A stretch of DNA of 64,000 nt, from contig NC_037591.1 in the NCBI RefSeq assembly GCF_003073045.1, positions 22,973,319 through 23,037,318 of the forward strand, read 5' to 3'. Positions 13,143-25,477 of this stretch are shown piece after piece (position 1 is the first letter of the stretch; the number at the start of each line of letters is the position of its first letter). The notes beneath the pieces were generated by a model that searched no databases, was not told where the DNA came from, and worked only from the letters and a program-made list of their open reading frames with translations. Source of the DNA: Pomacea canaliculata. Lineage: Eukaryota > Mollusca > Gastropoda > Architaenioglossa > Ampullariidae. The position numbers were made by a program, and so were the translations under genes.

Positions 13143-16100
13143 ATGTGGACATGCGTCATCTCTGCAATCACGTAACTGGCCCGAGCTTTTAACACAAACA
13201 ACAGCTCCAGGAACGAGCAGGTGAGTTACTCTGGTTTATATCAGAAAATAAATGTAACCCTTCGAGAACCATCTAAAATTACTTAACTAATCGCTTAAGC
13301 TAATCTTGTTTTAGCCGAGTTGTTGATAGTGGTCAAGCCGGCATTCTCTTTCTTTTGCTGGTCAGGATGTGGATCATATGGAATGAATGGGGAGACGAAA
13401 ATGTGCGGATTTTCTTTCTTATGTGGCATCTGTGTACAGGGCTGGTTGCTTTCCGTGATATAGTTGCTGATAAAACACCAATTCCGCTCTTTGCTTGCTT
13501 GTGGGTGGGTGTCGGGTGAGAGAGAGAGAGGCTTTATCTGCTCATTTGTGAGCCTGCAAATGTATACAATATGAAAAATTAGGCTGTGACTTGTGGCTTT
13601 TTTTCTCCCTTTTTTTTACAAAACAAACAGATGCACAGTCAACCTGACAACAATGGACAATGGGGTCACGTGATCTATGAGAAACTTTTCGATCCGACGA
13701 GGTAGGGATCCCAACAGGATCTATCTACTTATTTCAAACGGCCGCTAACGGGGGCTTGTCCAGTCCAACATGTTTTATTTATACTGACTCATGTGCATGC
13801 ACGTACACCTACCAACTGTCATGTCGCAAACACTCGCACACAGACCGGACACAAGTGGATGACTGGAAACTGTTCACATGCATGTTGACATCTCATCTGC
13901 TTTGCCGTGAGTTCTCGTGTTGTTAATGTTTAAATTTATTTTTATTTGACATTTAAAAAAACATAATCAACTTAAATCCTGAAGATCAAGTTGCAATTGA
14001 GCTTTTCTTTTTCAGAACTTTCCCTGGACTTGGGCATATCTATACCACGCCTCGGCAATTTCAACGAAACTCTAACATGCAAGTATACTGGAGGAATTTT
14101 ATTGGTATTCAAACAGATTTAGTTCTCATGATGTGTGGCGACAGATCTCAAAATACTAAAGTAAACGAGTAACCGTTAACTAAGTTAGTGTATACTTGGT
14201 GATCTCTCTTTTATTTCCCCTTTATCTTCCCTCCCCATCTCTAGTTGTGAAATTTCAAGTTGTGCAGATTTTCATAGAAGCTTTTGTTATCAATGATCCA
14301 GCTTGGAGATGAAACCATAAGAAGAAATATTGTACACTCTTATGCCTACTTTTGTCCATTAAAGTTCGTCCGTTTGATGAATTTTTCTCCCACTAAACAA
14401 CTGTGCACAATTCGTTTTATAAATCTCAGCATTGTGTGTTACTTCTTTGAACTAACAGATCAAAAAATGATCCCCCTGCCTTTGGTTACCTTGACCCTAG
14501 CGCAATGATGGGTGAATATCTGCATAATTATCGCAACTTTTTGATGGACCTTCGTATGGCCATGAGGAGAGGGAAGAACTACGAGAGTCAAATCATTTGC
14601 GGACCGCTCCCTCCTCACCAGCTGCCAAGACCACAGTCACTGCCACAGCAGGTGAGAAATAATTCCCTCCCTTCTTTTTGTCTTTATCAGCATCGTCATC
14701 ACTATCATCTTTTTTCCTTCGTTACCTCCTGATCCTAGTCATCATTGATAGCAATAGCAGCCGCATCATGTTTATTCTTCATACTTAAACACTTTGATAC
14801 ACCACATGTAATAGCTGTAAGACCATTAATAGAGATGTCCACAATGCTATTCGTTAGGCCAAGGTGCAATATAAGGATAAAGGATAAGGATAAACAAAAT
14901 TAAAGGAGGCCGAAAAATACTTCAGCTTCAGAAGGAAGAGGCGCTGAGTGTTGGTATCCCATCGAACTCCTGTCGAAGATGGGTTCCAGGTACTCAAATG
15001 TGTCGACAATTTCCATCTTCTTGCCACGGATGACAGTTGTGGGACTTGGTGGAGCATTAGTAGTCATGTGTGTGGAGGCTAAACAGTCTGGCACCATCAG
15101 CACTTCTTTTGGTCTAGTGTGCAAATTACAGTTGGTCAAGGCATTTTTCGGTGGCATTTAGAATCAGTGCTGTAATGATTTTCTCAAGTACTTTCATGAC
15201 CCACAATGTTGAGGCCATTGGTCAAGATTGTGGACTGCAACTGCAACTGTAATGCATTGGGGTGACACGTGAAAAAAATTAGCTGGAGAAATTCCCCGGG
15301 TAGGTAAAATAGGTGTAGAGAAGTCGTGAGCAGATCAAGGTTGAAGTATTGATGAGTAATAAACATAGGTCTGCATATATCTTCTAAACTCTTTTCGGGA
15401 TTTCACTGAAGTGCACTGAGCTTTAAAATTAGTTTACTTTTTATCTTTTCTAAACGAAGCTCTGTGTGTGCGTGTGTTATGGTAGCTCTGTGAATGTTTT
15501 AGAGTTGGAAAGTTTAGATTGTCGAGTATGTAAGATCACCAACTTTAAGGCAGATGCTGACATATCTGTGACATGCATACCAACAGGCGAACTCCCAGCA
15601 GGAGTCACGGCAGCATCCTCACATCTCGGAACTGTCTCCAGGCTTATGGAGCGTACTGGCCGAAATAGCCTCTCCTCAGCCGCAGGACCTGCGCATGGAG
15701 TTCTCCCGCTTGATGAACGTCGTCACTTCTCTCCGAATGCGCGAGATCTGGACGGACAAGAAACAGCATCATCAGCAGCAACAACAACAACACCAACAGC
15801 AGCACGCACGCCCCGCCCCTCAGGGTCACGTGACCTACTCAAGGCACGGCTTTTCGTTGCCGGACCCGGTGGGTCACAGACGCGGCGTTAGTGAGTCGGA
15901 GGACAAGTCCTTCTTCTCTACAGCAACGTCGGCGAGGAGACACGAGGCCGACGAAGACTGCATCGACGACATTCTGGCTATGACAAGTATTCTCACAACC
16001 ATGAACGTGCAGTCTGACAGTTCTGGCAACAGTGATGCTGCTTCTTTCTTGTCCAGCTTCCCTGCTTCTCCTCTCTCCTTGTCTGCTAGGGATCCTGCCC

Positions 16101-19100
16101 TGGGCTCTCGATACCTCCCCGGAATCCAAAAGAACTACGAGCGATTACAGAACTCTTTTGTTCCTTGCTCAAATTCCAGAGTTAGAGCAGGCCCGACTTA
16201 CGCCGTAGGTATGCACCGCAGCTGCGAAAAAGCCTCAAAGCGTGATGATGACAACGAGGATGATGATGATGACATAGCTGAGCTGATCGACAGTGCCAGG
16301 ATAGAGATGCAGTTGGAAGAGGAGGAGGAGCAGGAAGAGAAGCAGAGGATGCAGCTGCTGATTTACCAGCTGGAGCAGAGCCAGAAGCAGGCACCCGTGC
16401 CCGGCGAATCGCACGTCGTGGAAGGTCAGGAGGTTAGCGACCCGCTACGGGAGACGAGGGACCTGGAAGAGAGTGGCGGTAGTTGCCAGGCCAGCGCAGA
16501 CAACGAGGTCTCCTGCCCCGATGCGCTGGAGGAGGCACAGCGTCAGGAAATGTTTCACCACTTCCAGCAGCAGCAGCAGCAGCTAAGCAGCGAGCGAGCG
16601 GAGGCCCTCGACGTGGAATGTGAAGCTGAGCTGCTGGAGAACGAAAGACAGGTGCGCTTCGTCCTCCGGAGGTCAACGGTCAACCACCACCTCAACCAGG
16701 ATCTACAGCAAAATATCGTAGCCACAGGGGACTCCTCCTCTACTACCTCTCCTCCTCTTCCTCCTTCACTTCCTTCTCGCATGCCTTTCACAAATGGCAA
16801 AAGGCCTACCAGACCGAGAGTCGCGCCAGTTCCGATGACGGGGACGAGCGCTTAAGTGGTCTGACCGTCTACGTCACACCGGCGCTGGGCTCCTTCGCCT
16901 CCCCGCTCCCGCTGCACCCCAGCGAGCAGGAGGGCATGTCCGAGGTTTCCGAGTTGAAGTACCGCCTGAACGTCGACAAGAAAACTTCGTTTTCGTCGAG
17001 TCTTGCTAACGCCGTCGAAGACGATGACGAAGAGTTTTCTGCCGGCCACTTTCTAACCGAAGAAGAGTGCTTTGAAAATACGAACGACAACGACAAGTAC
17101 GTGTACAACTCACCCAAGATGGGGGCGCTCTTGAAGAACACGGGCGGGAAGATCCGGATCCTGGGCAGCAAATCCTACGCAGAAGTGTATTCCGAGAGCG
17201 CCGCGCTGCTCTATCCAGATGACGCCTCAATGGGCGACAAGAAGAAGGACAAGGAGTGCTCTCCGGCCAGGGCGGAGGGCAAGGATACGGAGGAAAAAGG
17301 CAAGGCCGAGCAGGGTGGCCAGAAAGACAGCAAGAAAAAGCCGGTGGTCGTGTCGGTGCGCCCTCTGTCGCACGCTACGCGCCGTTCGGCGCACTCGTAT
17401 CTGACGCAAGCGCCATGGCTCACGCCATCGACAGACGCAGCACAAGGCACATGCCAACAAGCACCGCCAGGTGAGGGCTCTTATGTCACGTGCATGCCAG
17501 AGCACCGTCAGGTGAGGCCACTTTGCACCGTCATGTCTAGGAGGATCGTTTGTAACCCTGAACAAAGTTTTTAGTCAATTCAGAGTTTAAAAGGCTCTGC
17601 TGGTCAAATATGAAATAACAACTTAAAGCTGCTGGAAAATGAATAAATCATACAGCTATTAGTTTGACAAAATAACTTCCGAATTTGTTTGGGGGAGTGG
17701 TTACCTAGATTCTAATTTCTGACGTCACTGAAGTAAGAGCTTGGATTAAAGAAGAGATTGATACTTGAACTAAGAACCTGAGGCAGCCATTCTTTACACA
17801 TGAACGGTTCTTGAACATACTCTTAAATATTCTCATATCAGCTGCATGGAACTTTAAATGCTCTTCCAGAATAAAGTCTTCAGTTATGTTCTTGTTTGAA
17901 GGGTTCTCAGAGCACAAAAGGCACAGAGGCAGAGGGTGGTGGATCAGTGGGCCAGTCACAGTGTTCCCAAAGGGCTGAGTCGAATTCTGACGAAAAGCAG
18001 CGAGCAGCCGAGATCTTAGCCACGCATAGCACGCACGAAACGGTGCCAAACACGTGCGTCACGTTTGGACAAAACAGTCAGGGACAGAGACGGTCAGCAA
18101 GCGACTCAGACGTGTGAGTCCAGACAGACCCCTTGTGGGTGGAGGGAATGGAGAGGGGGATGGTATTACATTTCTTGTCCGTCTTTTTTTATACTCTCTT
18201 TCGGGTGCTTACCCATCTTTCAGCCTGTCTGTGTCCACTGTCTATTTCCTGTCTTCCTGTCTTCCTACATCTAATATATATTTTAAATTAAAATTACACT
18301 TTTAGGAAATTGAAAAAAAACGGTAGTTACCGGCATTGGAAATCATCAGAATCGAGTCTCTTTTTATAATCTGAGCGTTTATCCCTTATTTGCTTTTATT
18401 TCTATGTGAGTGTTTATCGTCAGAAAGATTTTTTATCGCGAAAATTTTATAAGAGTTTTAGTCTAAATTCTAACCATGCTTGTGTTCCTGGATAAACTTC
18501 AAAACCTAAACTAACATTCAAAAACTGCAATTCTATTTCTGGGTTGGAGTCAATACTAATAGCTTATTATGAACGATATTGTTCTTGTCCAGCAGACTTC
18601 ACAAGGGCGACGCCAATAGCATTTTCCAGCTGGCCGACCAGAGCACAGGGGCTGGTGACTCTGCAGCTGCCTTTTCCATGTTCGCAACGAATATCGTCTA
18701 CCCATCATTAACATTTCAGCACCAACTTATTGCTCAACCCCATTCATTACAAGGTGAAGGATATTGAAGCTAATGTATTGTTAACGCTCACTCGTTTCGT
18801 TTCGTAAAATCGCTTCTTTACTTTTTCTTTCCTCTTCAATTTTGTCAGTAGGATGTGGGTTGGTTTGTCTACGACTTTTCACGGTTCTCATGTTTATTGC
18901 CAGAAATTTAATCGTTGAAGAATTTGTTTTATCAATGGAACTTCCTGGCAGCTTGCATTAAGATGCTTTCTGCATTCTAGATTTAAGAGATGTAGCAATA
19001 CGATTTTCAAGGGAATCGCTGTTTTCATCTTTCTTTCAGGTAGTTCTATTAAAAGCAAATCTTCTAGGGTAAATCTGATGCTTGCCAAAACTGCTAGCCA

Positions 19101-22100
19101 GAAAGCTCGCCAACCTGAACAGGAATCCTGGTTGGGTCTAATGTCGAGCGCTCCGCAAATACTGCTTCTAGAGACTTTGCTCTAGACAGCTCGGCAGGCG
19201 GCGCCAAGTGCTTCATGACCCCCTCGGGTCCGACTATAACCGGCTTATGCTGGTGGCCCCACACCTGCCTGTCCCAAAGACCGTGTCCTTCTCCGCCACT
19301 CCCTTGCACCCGTGCCCTCACCTGATGGCGGGTAGCGTTACCTCACTCATCGCCGCTCGTGATCCCCTCCCCGCGCCCGGCCCCGATCTGAGCGCTGAGG
19401 GCAAAATCGAGTGGAAGCTGGCCAAGCGGCAGGACAGACTAGAGGCGCAAGGAGCACACAAAATTTACGATAATAACCAATCCGTAGATGAGTTTTCTTC
19501 CAAGGAGAAGGCAGCTTCCGCAGTTGCAGTGACTGGCTTGTCGACGGCGCAGACGGGATTTTTTAATTGCAAGCCAGTCAAACTATGCGGTCAGGCGTCC
19601 AGTGTCTCGGATGACCTCTCGTCGATGGAATCAGCGGACGAAGTAGACGTGTCCCTCAACGACATCAACTTCTGCGTCGGCCCCACGCTGGAGATCCTTA
19701 ACAACACACAGTCCAAACATTCGACTTTGTCTGTTGGACATGCCTGCAAACTTGATTTCGAGACGGGCTTCGCTAACGTCAGTACAGGGCACAAAGGCTC
19801 GAAAGGTGTCGATGAAGTTGCTTGGATCGAGGGAGTGGACGGGGCTCCGCTGCGACGCTGGCGGAGTTGGCGATAGTTCAAGACCGGAAACTCGTGCTGC
19901 AAGAGGACGCAGAGTATTTCTATTCGCACGTGGCAGCTGCTGCTTTGTCGCCGAAGAGTCGCAGCATCAGCGACCGAGAACTGCACACGCACTCAGAGGA
20001 GGGACTGGCGACATCGCAGGCTCAGGTCTGTCTGCATGACGCCCATAACGCCGACAAGTACACAGCAAGTCGCTTGTCAGGCGGCCAATCGCTAGAGTCG
20101 GAAGCAAGAAACATCCGTCAGAAGTCTGCGGCCACAGAGGACCTGATGGGCATTAATCGTCTGAACAAAGAATTTACCAGCGCACCTGTCAAACCTGGGT
20201 GGCTTCCCCTGTCTTCCCTCTTACACAGCTACTATCCACCCTGCAAACGGAACTAGAAGAGGGAGCGTCTTTCTTCGCGCACAGTACTGCCTCTGACACC
20301 CAGGTTAGAGGCTGTTCCGGGTGCCTGAGGAACGAGTGTTCCTTGTCCACTGACAGCGGGATCTCTGCCAACCCCTCCGACTCCCATGCGTGTCAAACGT
20401 CCCGGATGGGACAGTTCTTTGTTGCCAGACAGACAGAACAGGAAGAAAACGGGGCTACGGCTTCTTGCGGAATTTCGCCTACAAATCCCACGAGTGTCGC
20501 TGTTTCTGGTTGTGGAAACAACAAGGGAACATCCGATGGGCTGCGGTGCTCTTCAGGTGCTAATTCAGGTGAACGCTCTGCACAAAAAGAACGTATTTTG
20601 GAGGAAATCAGCGCTTGGTTTACAGACAACCCAAGGTAGGCTGAAAATTTTTTCTTTCTTAAAAGTTTATTCATTAAAACATCAGATTCCTTTCCATATG
20701 CATCGATCATGTCATTCAAACTAACGCTTTGTTGGTGTTACTCCAATAAAATGTATCAATATTTTAAAAATTTTATCTAAAACGTGAAGCTTTCGAAGAG
20801 ATAATTATTGTAATGATGTTGTTCTTTAGCCACTAAAAATTAAGCGAAACGAAGTCTATGTTAGTTTACAACTGTTTGTTTTTGTCCCAAAACAAAGCTA
20901 AACCACATCGTATGCTAGTATCAAGCCAATGATGGACTTACCATTATGCATTGTCGATCATGTAGAGAGGTATGCATCAAAATAGAAACCCGTATAAAGT
21001 GATTTCGTGTGTATCGTATTTAATGCTTTGTCTCCGATCCAAAACAAACGCATTTAGATAGTAGGACCTAATAGTGGGGCTATTTATATAAATTTACTTG
21101 TCACAAGAAATCGTTCATTTTTGGTCATTATTTTCATAAATTTCAATGAAGACATCGGTGGCTCATCTATTGATAAACTGAAAGTAACTATTGTTTTCCC
21201 AGCATGCCTTGCACAAACCGTCAGATGACCACATCATCGTCTAGCTCTCGCCGTTGTCTTGCTGTCCGGGCCAGTCACAGAGATTCCTCGGTATACGCTT
21301 AAACATGAGGCAGTTAACAGGTGTTCTTAATCTGTTTTGTTAATAAACCTTTATGATTTTTTTTTTCATTTACAGCATGATTACCTCGACATAGGAGACA
21401 AACGAGTTCTGAAAAAACTGACGTTTGGTGCAGGTTGATTTAAAAAGAAGACTTAATGAATGCGACTTTTGTGGGGGGAAACAAGGGAGGAAGCAAGATG
21501 TCAAGTAATTTAGATGAAATGTCAAATGAACAAACACAGGGACTAAAGAGCAACAACTGGAGTAGTACCCAGGACTTGTAGAGGACTGAAACGGATTTCT
21601 CTGACTGTAACTATCTACAACTTTCGTGGCGCGTGTGGCGATATTTGATAGAACTATTTGAAATGAGGGTTGGAGGTGTAATACTGTAATCCACATACAA
21701 GCCGTCAACATTTTAAGACTCGGTCCTGCGTATTGTAACGCGTGTGCCCGTCACAGAGTTGATAGACCCTCAACCATTGCGTGCTCGAGGTGGGCACACG
21801 CTTTGGTATACGCAACTCAGGGGTATCGGCATCACCGGCCTGTACTTGGCTTACATGCTCATTATGTATTTCAATAATGGAGCTTTGTTTTAAACGCAGT
21901 TTTTCGGATAACAGTACTAAAAACTTTGGAGGCAGAAACTGGCATTCGTTTGCCTTGATGCCAACCAACACGTAGACACACACCACTGCACAAGCACCGC
22001 ATCCATAACTGTACATTGGAGGGAGAAGTCTGTGGCATTAAGGTATCTTTTTCGGGTTTCTGTTGGAACCCTGTTTCAGGGAAACAGCTCCAGATCTTCT

Positions 22101-24331
22101 CCAGAAGTCGCCGTCGTGTGTTCTGATGTGACAGACGGTTGCTCAAAGATCCCAGAACGCCTCCCACTTCTCTTGGAAACGTCGCACTCAGCACAGTACC
22201 CGGATGAAGTGGGCGAGCATGGACAGGAAGTGCTGGGTGCCGTTCACTGCAGTGCGATAGAGAGCGTCCTGCAAAGCTGTGTGAACCACTCCAACGACAG
22301 CGGCGGCACCTCGCTCACCAAGTCTTCTCTCGTTGCCCAGACCTCCATCGTCGGGGTGAACTCGCGGGCCAAAGGCAGCTGCACGCAGTCAGCGACAACG
22401 GAGGTGGAGAACGTGGACACTGCGCAGGAGTGTCACGTCATAGGAACCGGCTGTTCAGCGAAGTAGTAAAGCCAGCTGCGGAGTCCATGCAGACATCCGT
22501 TCTTGCCTCTGCCTCCTATTCCGACAACGGCTTAGCCCCTGTCGCTGAATCGGACCCTGCGGAAACTAGCGGGGCTCCGACCGCCGCTTACCCAGTCAGA
22601 ACCGACTATCTGTGCAACCAGCATCTCATCCCGGAGCAGTTTCGCAAGCTGATCGTGCCTGACCTGGAGAAGATGATGCAACTGGGCAAAGACCGGGTGT
22701 GGGAGACCTCGGCGGACGCATCTAGCGGCAATCAGTCAGAGACAGGAGCTGCTAATCCTAATCTTGGGACTTTGGGAGTCTCGCGACAGGACGAAAAAAA
22801 GTCCTCCTCCCAACAGAATCAGCCTCAGAGAACGGTGGAGAATGTGTCCAGCAGCAACAGCACAACTACCAATAGTCACTCGCCCTCTCAAGGCATCCGA
22901 ATCACGGCGGAAGAGCTGTTTGCCAACTACGAAGCAGCCGTCATTGGCTCTCGAGCGACCGTCGCCGGCACCAGAAGCACCACCGTGAGAGACCCTCTAC
23001 CCGAAGAAAGCAGACAGCCGACAGTCACCAGTGTCCTCGAGGCTTTCAATTACGCCGAAAAGAAAGCCTCGGAAGGCTCCTACTCTAGTGCAGCCGCAGC
23101 TGGCAACGTCGTGCAAAAGACGCTGATGACCAGAGATCCTCGGAACATACCCAACAGGCTGACCATCAACGACACTGGCAGTGGAGCTATTGTAGACGTT
23201 CAAAGCCCAAGGACAAGCGATGACGGCTCGCGATGGAAGATTGGGATCTGCACAACAACTGCAACAACTGCAACAGCAGCAGCAAAAACTTCAGCAACAT
23301 CTGCAGCAGCAGCAACAGCAGCAGGCGCTATCGAATAGCAGCCAGATGAACAAAGGTCGCGACCAGATGATGGCGACGGCGGCCTACTACGCCAACACAC
23401 GACTTAGTGACGTCATGACCTACGCCACGACAGGAGCCAGCATCAACATACCGGGACTGCCCCGCATTCCAATCTTGTCCCCGCAGGCCGCAGCGCACAA
23501 CGCCTTCCTGTTGAAGGCTAACAGCATGCGGCCGTGTCTCCAGCCCAACCTCTCCGTGCCTCCCCCTGGCTTCATCCCGCTCATGCCCGTGCCCACGGGA
23601 CCGGCATTTCATCACGGACCAGGCGGCTTCCCTGTGGGCCCCTACTTCTCCCCCGGCATCTTCCACTCCCCCAACTTCATCGCCATGGCGCCCCACCCTT
23701 CCGCCACCGCCACCTTCATGCAACAGACCAAAGTCAACATCTGCACCAACGTTAACATCAACAGCAACATTTCAACGTCCTTCAGCGTCACCAACGCCAG
23801 CACGACGAACCGCAACGACAACCACAACTTCATCTACACCTTTAATAATCACCTGCAGCAGCGGGCGCCCACCTCATCCAATGCCACGCACACCACACAA
23901 CCGCCACCGCCGCCACCTCCGCTGGTAGCAGCAACGCTGGGGATTCTGGGCGGAAGTCGGGAGAGCCTCGCTCACAATGCAAGAATATCGGCTCTAAAAG
24001 CAACGGAACAGCTGCGCATACTTCGAGCAAGGCATCTAGCAGCTCCGTGAAACCAGCTTCCAGCAAACTGGGAAGTGCAGCTTTTTCCCAACGTCCGCTG
24101 AGCGGCCATGGCGGTAAACTGGACGCAGGTTCGGTCAGCAGCGCCACAGGAAGGGGCTTCGGCGGCCTTGGGGACGAAAGTAGAAGTGGGGGTGTGACGG
24201 TGCAGGGTAGATCTTTGCACGAGAAGACTAGGGGAGGGGTGGGGACCGCGCAGGGCGAGGTCGGGGCAGGTCGCCCGCCTCGGGGTTCGAACACAGACAA
24301 CCTAATCCGTGTCTTTCCGCCAAGCTCATGA
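13143..24331 (+). CDS. Large multi-exon low-complexity protein, family not recognised
   Basis: Exons inferred from splice borders and open frames: 13143-13220, 13631-13701, 14016-14082, 14459-14651, 15587-17470, 17911-18113, 18593-18752, about 19040-20635, 21204-21290, and a last exon 22080-24331 ending in TGA. The 5' exons code compact, conserved-looking sequence (HVIYEKLFDPTR, TFPGLGHIYTTPRQFQ, GEYLHNYRNFLMDLRMAMRR). The rest is rich in Ser, Gln and acidic residues: poly-Gln near 15770-15800, an acidic coiled-coil-like block near 16240-16390, a poly-Gln run near 23270-23335, and a Pro/Gly/Phe segment near 23500-23700. Frame breaks near 16800, 19860, 20220, 22440 and 24040 each equal one missing base; the break inside the CAG/CAA tract near 23250 has the opposite sense. 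No signal peptide or membrane segment is evident, so an intracellular scaffold, possibly RNA-associated, is one guess. I do not recognise the family. Confidence 0.6.
13421..13495 (+). mobile_element. Second copy of the SINE body
   Basis: ATGTGGCATCTGTGTACAGG followed by GCTGGTTGC, TTCCGTG, GTTGCTG and ACACCAATT matches, in the same order, the body of the SINE-like element at 11405-11495. No tRNA-like head is visible here, so this is a 5'-truncated copy. It lies in an intron of the unrecognised gene. Confidence 0.5.
14890..15160 (-). mobile_element. LINE reverse-transcriptase fragment in an intron
   Basis: On the minus strand an open frame contains the order TRPKEVLMVPD, PPSPTTVIRGKKMEIVDTFEYL and EPIFDRS. 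This resembles the region after the RT catalytic site in non-LTR retrotransposons (KTKEMVVDF, then a PPP tract, then G..VE.VDSFKYLG). About 85 residues remain with no other LINE domain nearby, so it is a short relic lying between coding exons of the plus-strand gene. Confidence 0.6.
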
Positions 24332-25477
24332 TTATCTTCTGACTACTGCTTGCAGACCTTCTGGTGGAGTTTATTTTCTAGGACCTATGTTTTATTTCTT
24401 TCTCTCTAGATTAAGTATTATCTTCTCTTTTTTTCTTCCTTTTCTTGCTCTCCTTCATACCTCCTGTCTCCTCTTCGGTGTTTTGCTTTCATCAGCAGCA
24501 GTGTTCATTTCTTCCTCTTAAGCTCTTCTTGCTTACTGCACGCTTCAAGTTGAGAGAACAGCAGAGAAGCCAGTGTTTGCTGAGCAATATCTTCACAGTC
24601 AATCAGCTTTTGTCTAAGTCTTGATGCTCCACTAGTAATACCACCTCATTACTTTATTTTATTTTATTTTTGTCGGTAAACATGCACAGAATGTCTCGAC
24701 CAACCTCTTTCCAGACCTGCGATTCAACGACTGCAGACTCAGCAGCTTTTTCCAAGCTGTTGGTGGATTCCTAAAAATTAATTTTCATTCCATTTTTGTC
24801 TCTAGAATTTTTGTATGCTTTAGATCGGAGACCACTGTTTACGATCCCCAACCCTACGGTTTACCAGAACTCACTTCAAGCATCTTACACTTCATAAAAA
24901 TCAAACAACAACTCCACTCAACAAAGAACTTACCATTTCTTAGCATTAAAAATAATTACTTGCTTCTGTCTCCACAAAGACTACGGTGGTTGGTTGCAGA
25001 GGTACGTAAGACAGAAGAAACCTTTTAATCGTTAAATTTTTCATGAAATTTGAGCTTTTACAGCAGGTTTACAGTCCGACTGTAACACGAGGTTTAGTTT
25101 CCATCTGTTTTCCAAAACCAAAATGAAGGAAGAAACGCATCGCGTATTTCTTCTTGTTCTTTTCTTTCTCTTCCACTTTCTTCTGATCTGTCGTTATCTT
25201 TGTCTGCTGTGGATTAGAATTTAATATAATTAAGCTCACCCAACACTACAAATGGCTTTCAAGCATTTATTGAAAAGGGCCTGAAAGAATAAAGATATTG
25301 TCACTTGTGTAACAGAGTCAGATACTCTCCCTCTCCAGACTGTCAGGTCTGATAACAATACAAGTATAAGTGATTGTAGTTTTGCTTCAGACGCCAAGTC
25401 TCTGTACTTAAGGTTGACTGTCCTCAGCAGGGGAGTGGTTTGAGGGGCTGTGCCTATAACAACGAGGAACTTTCATC

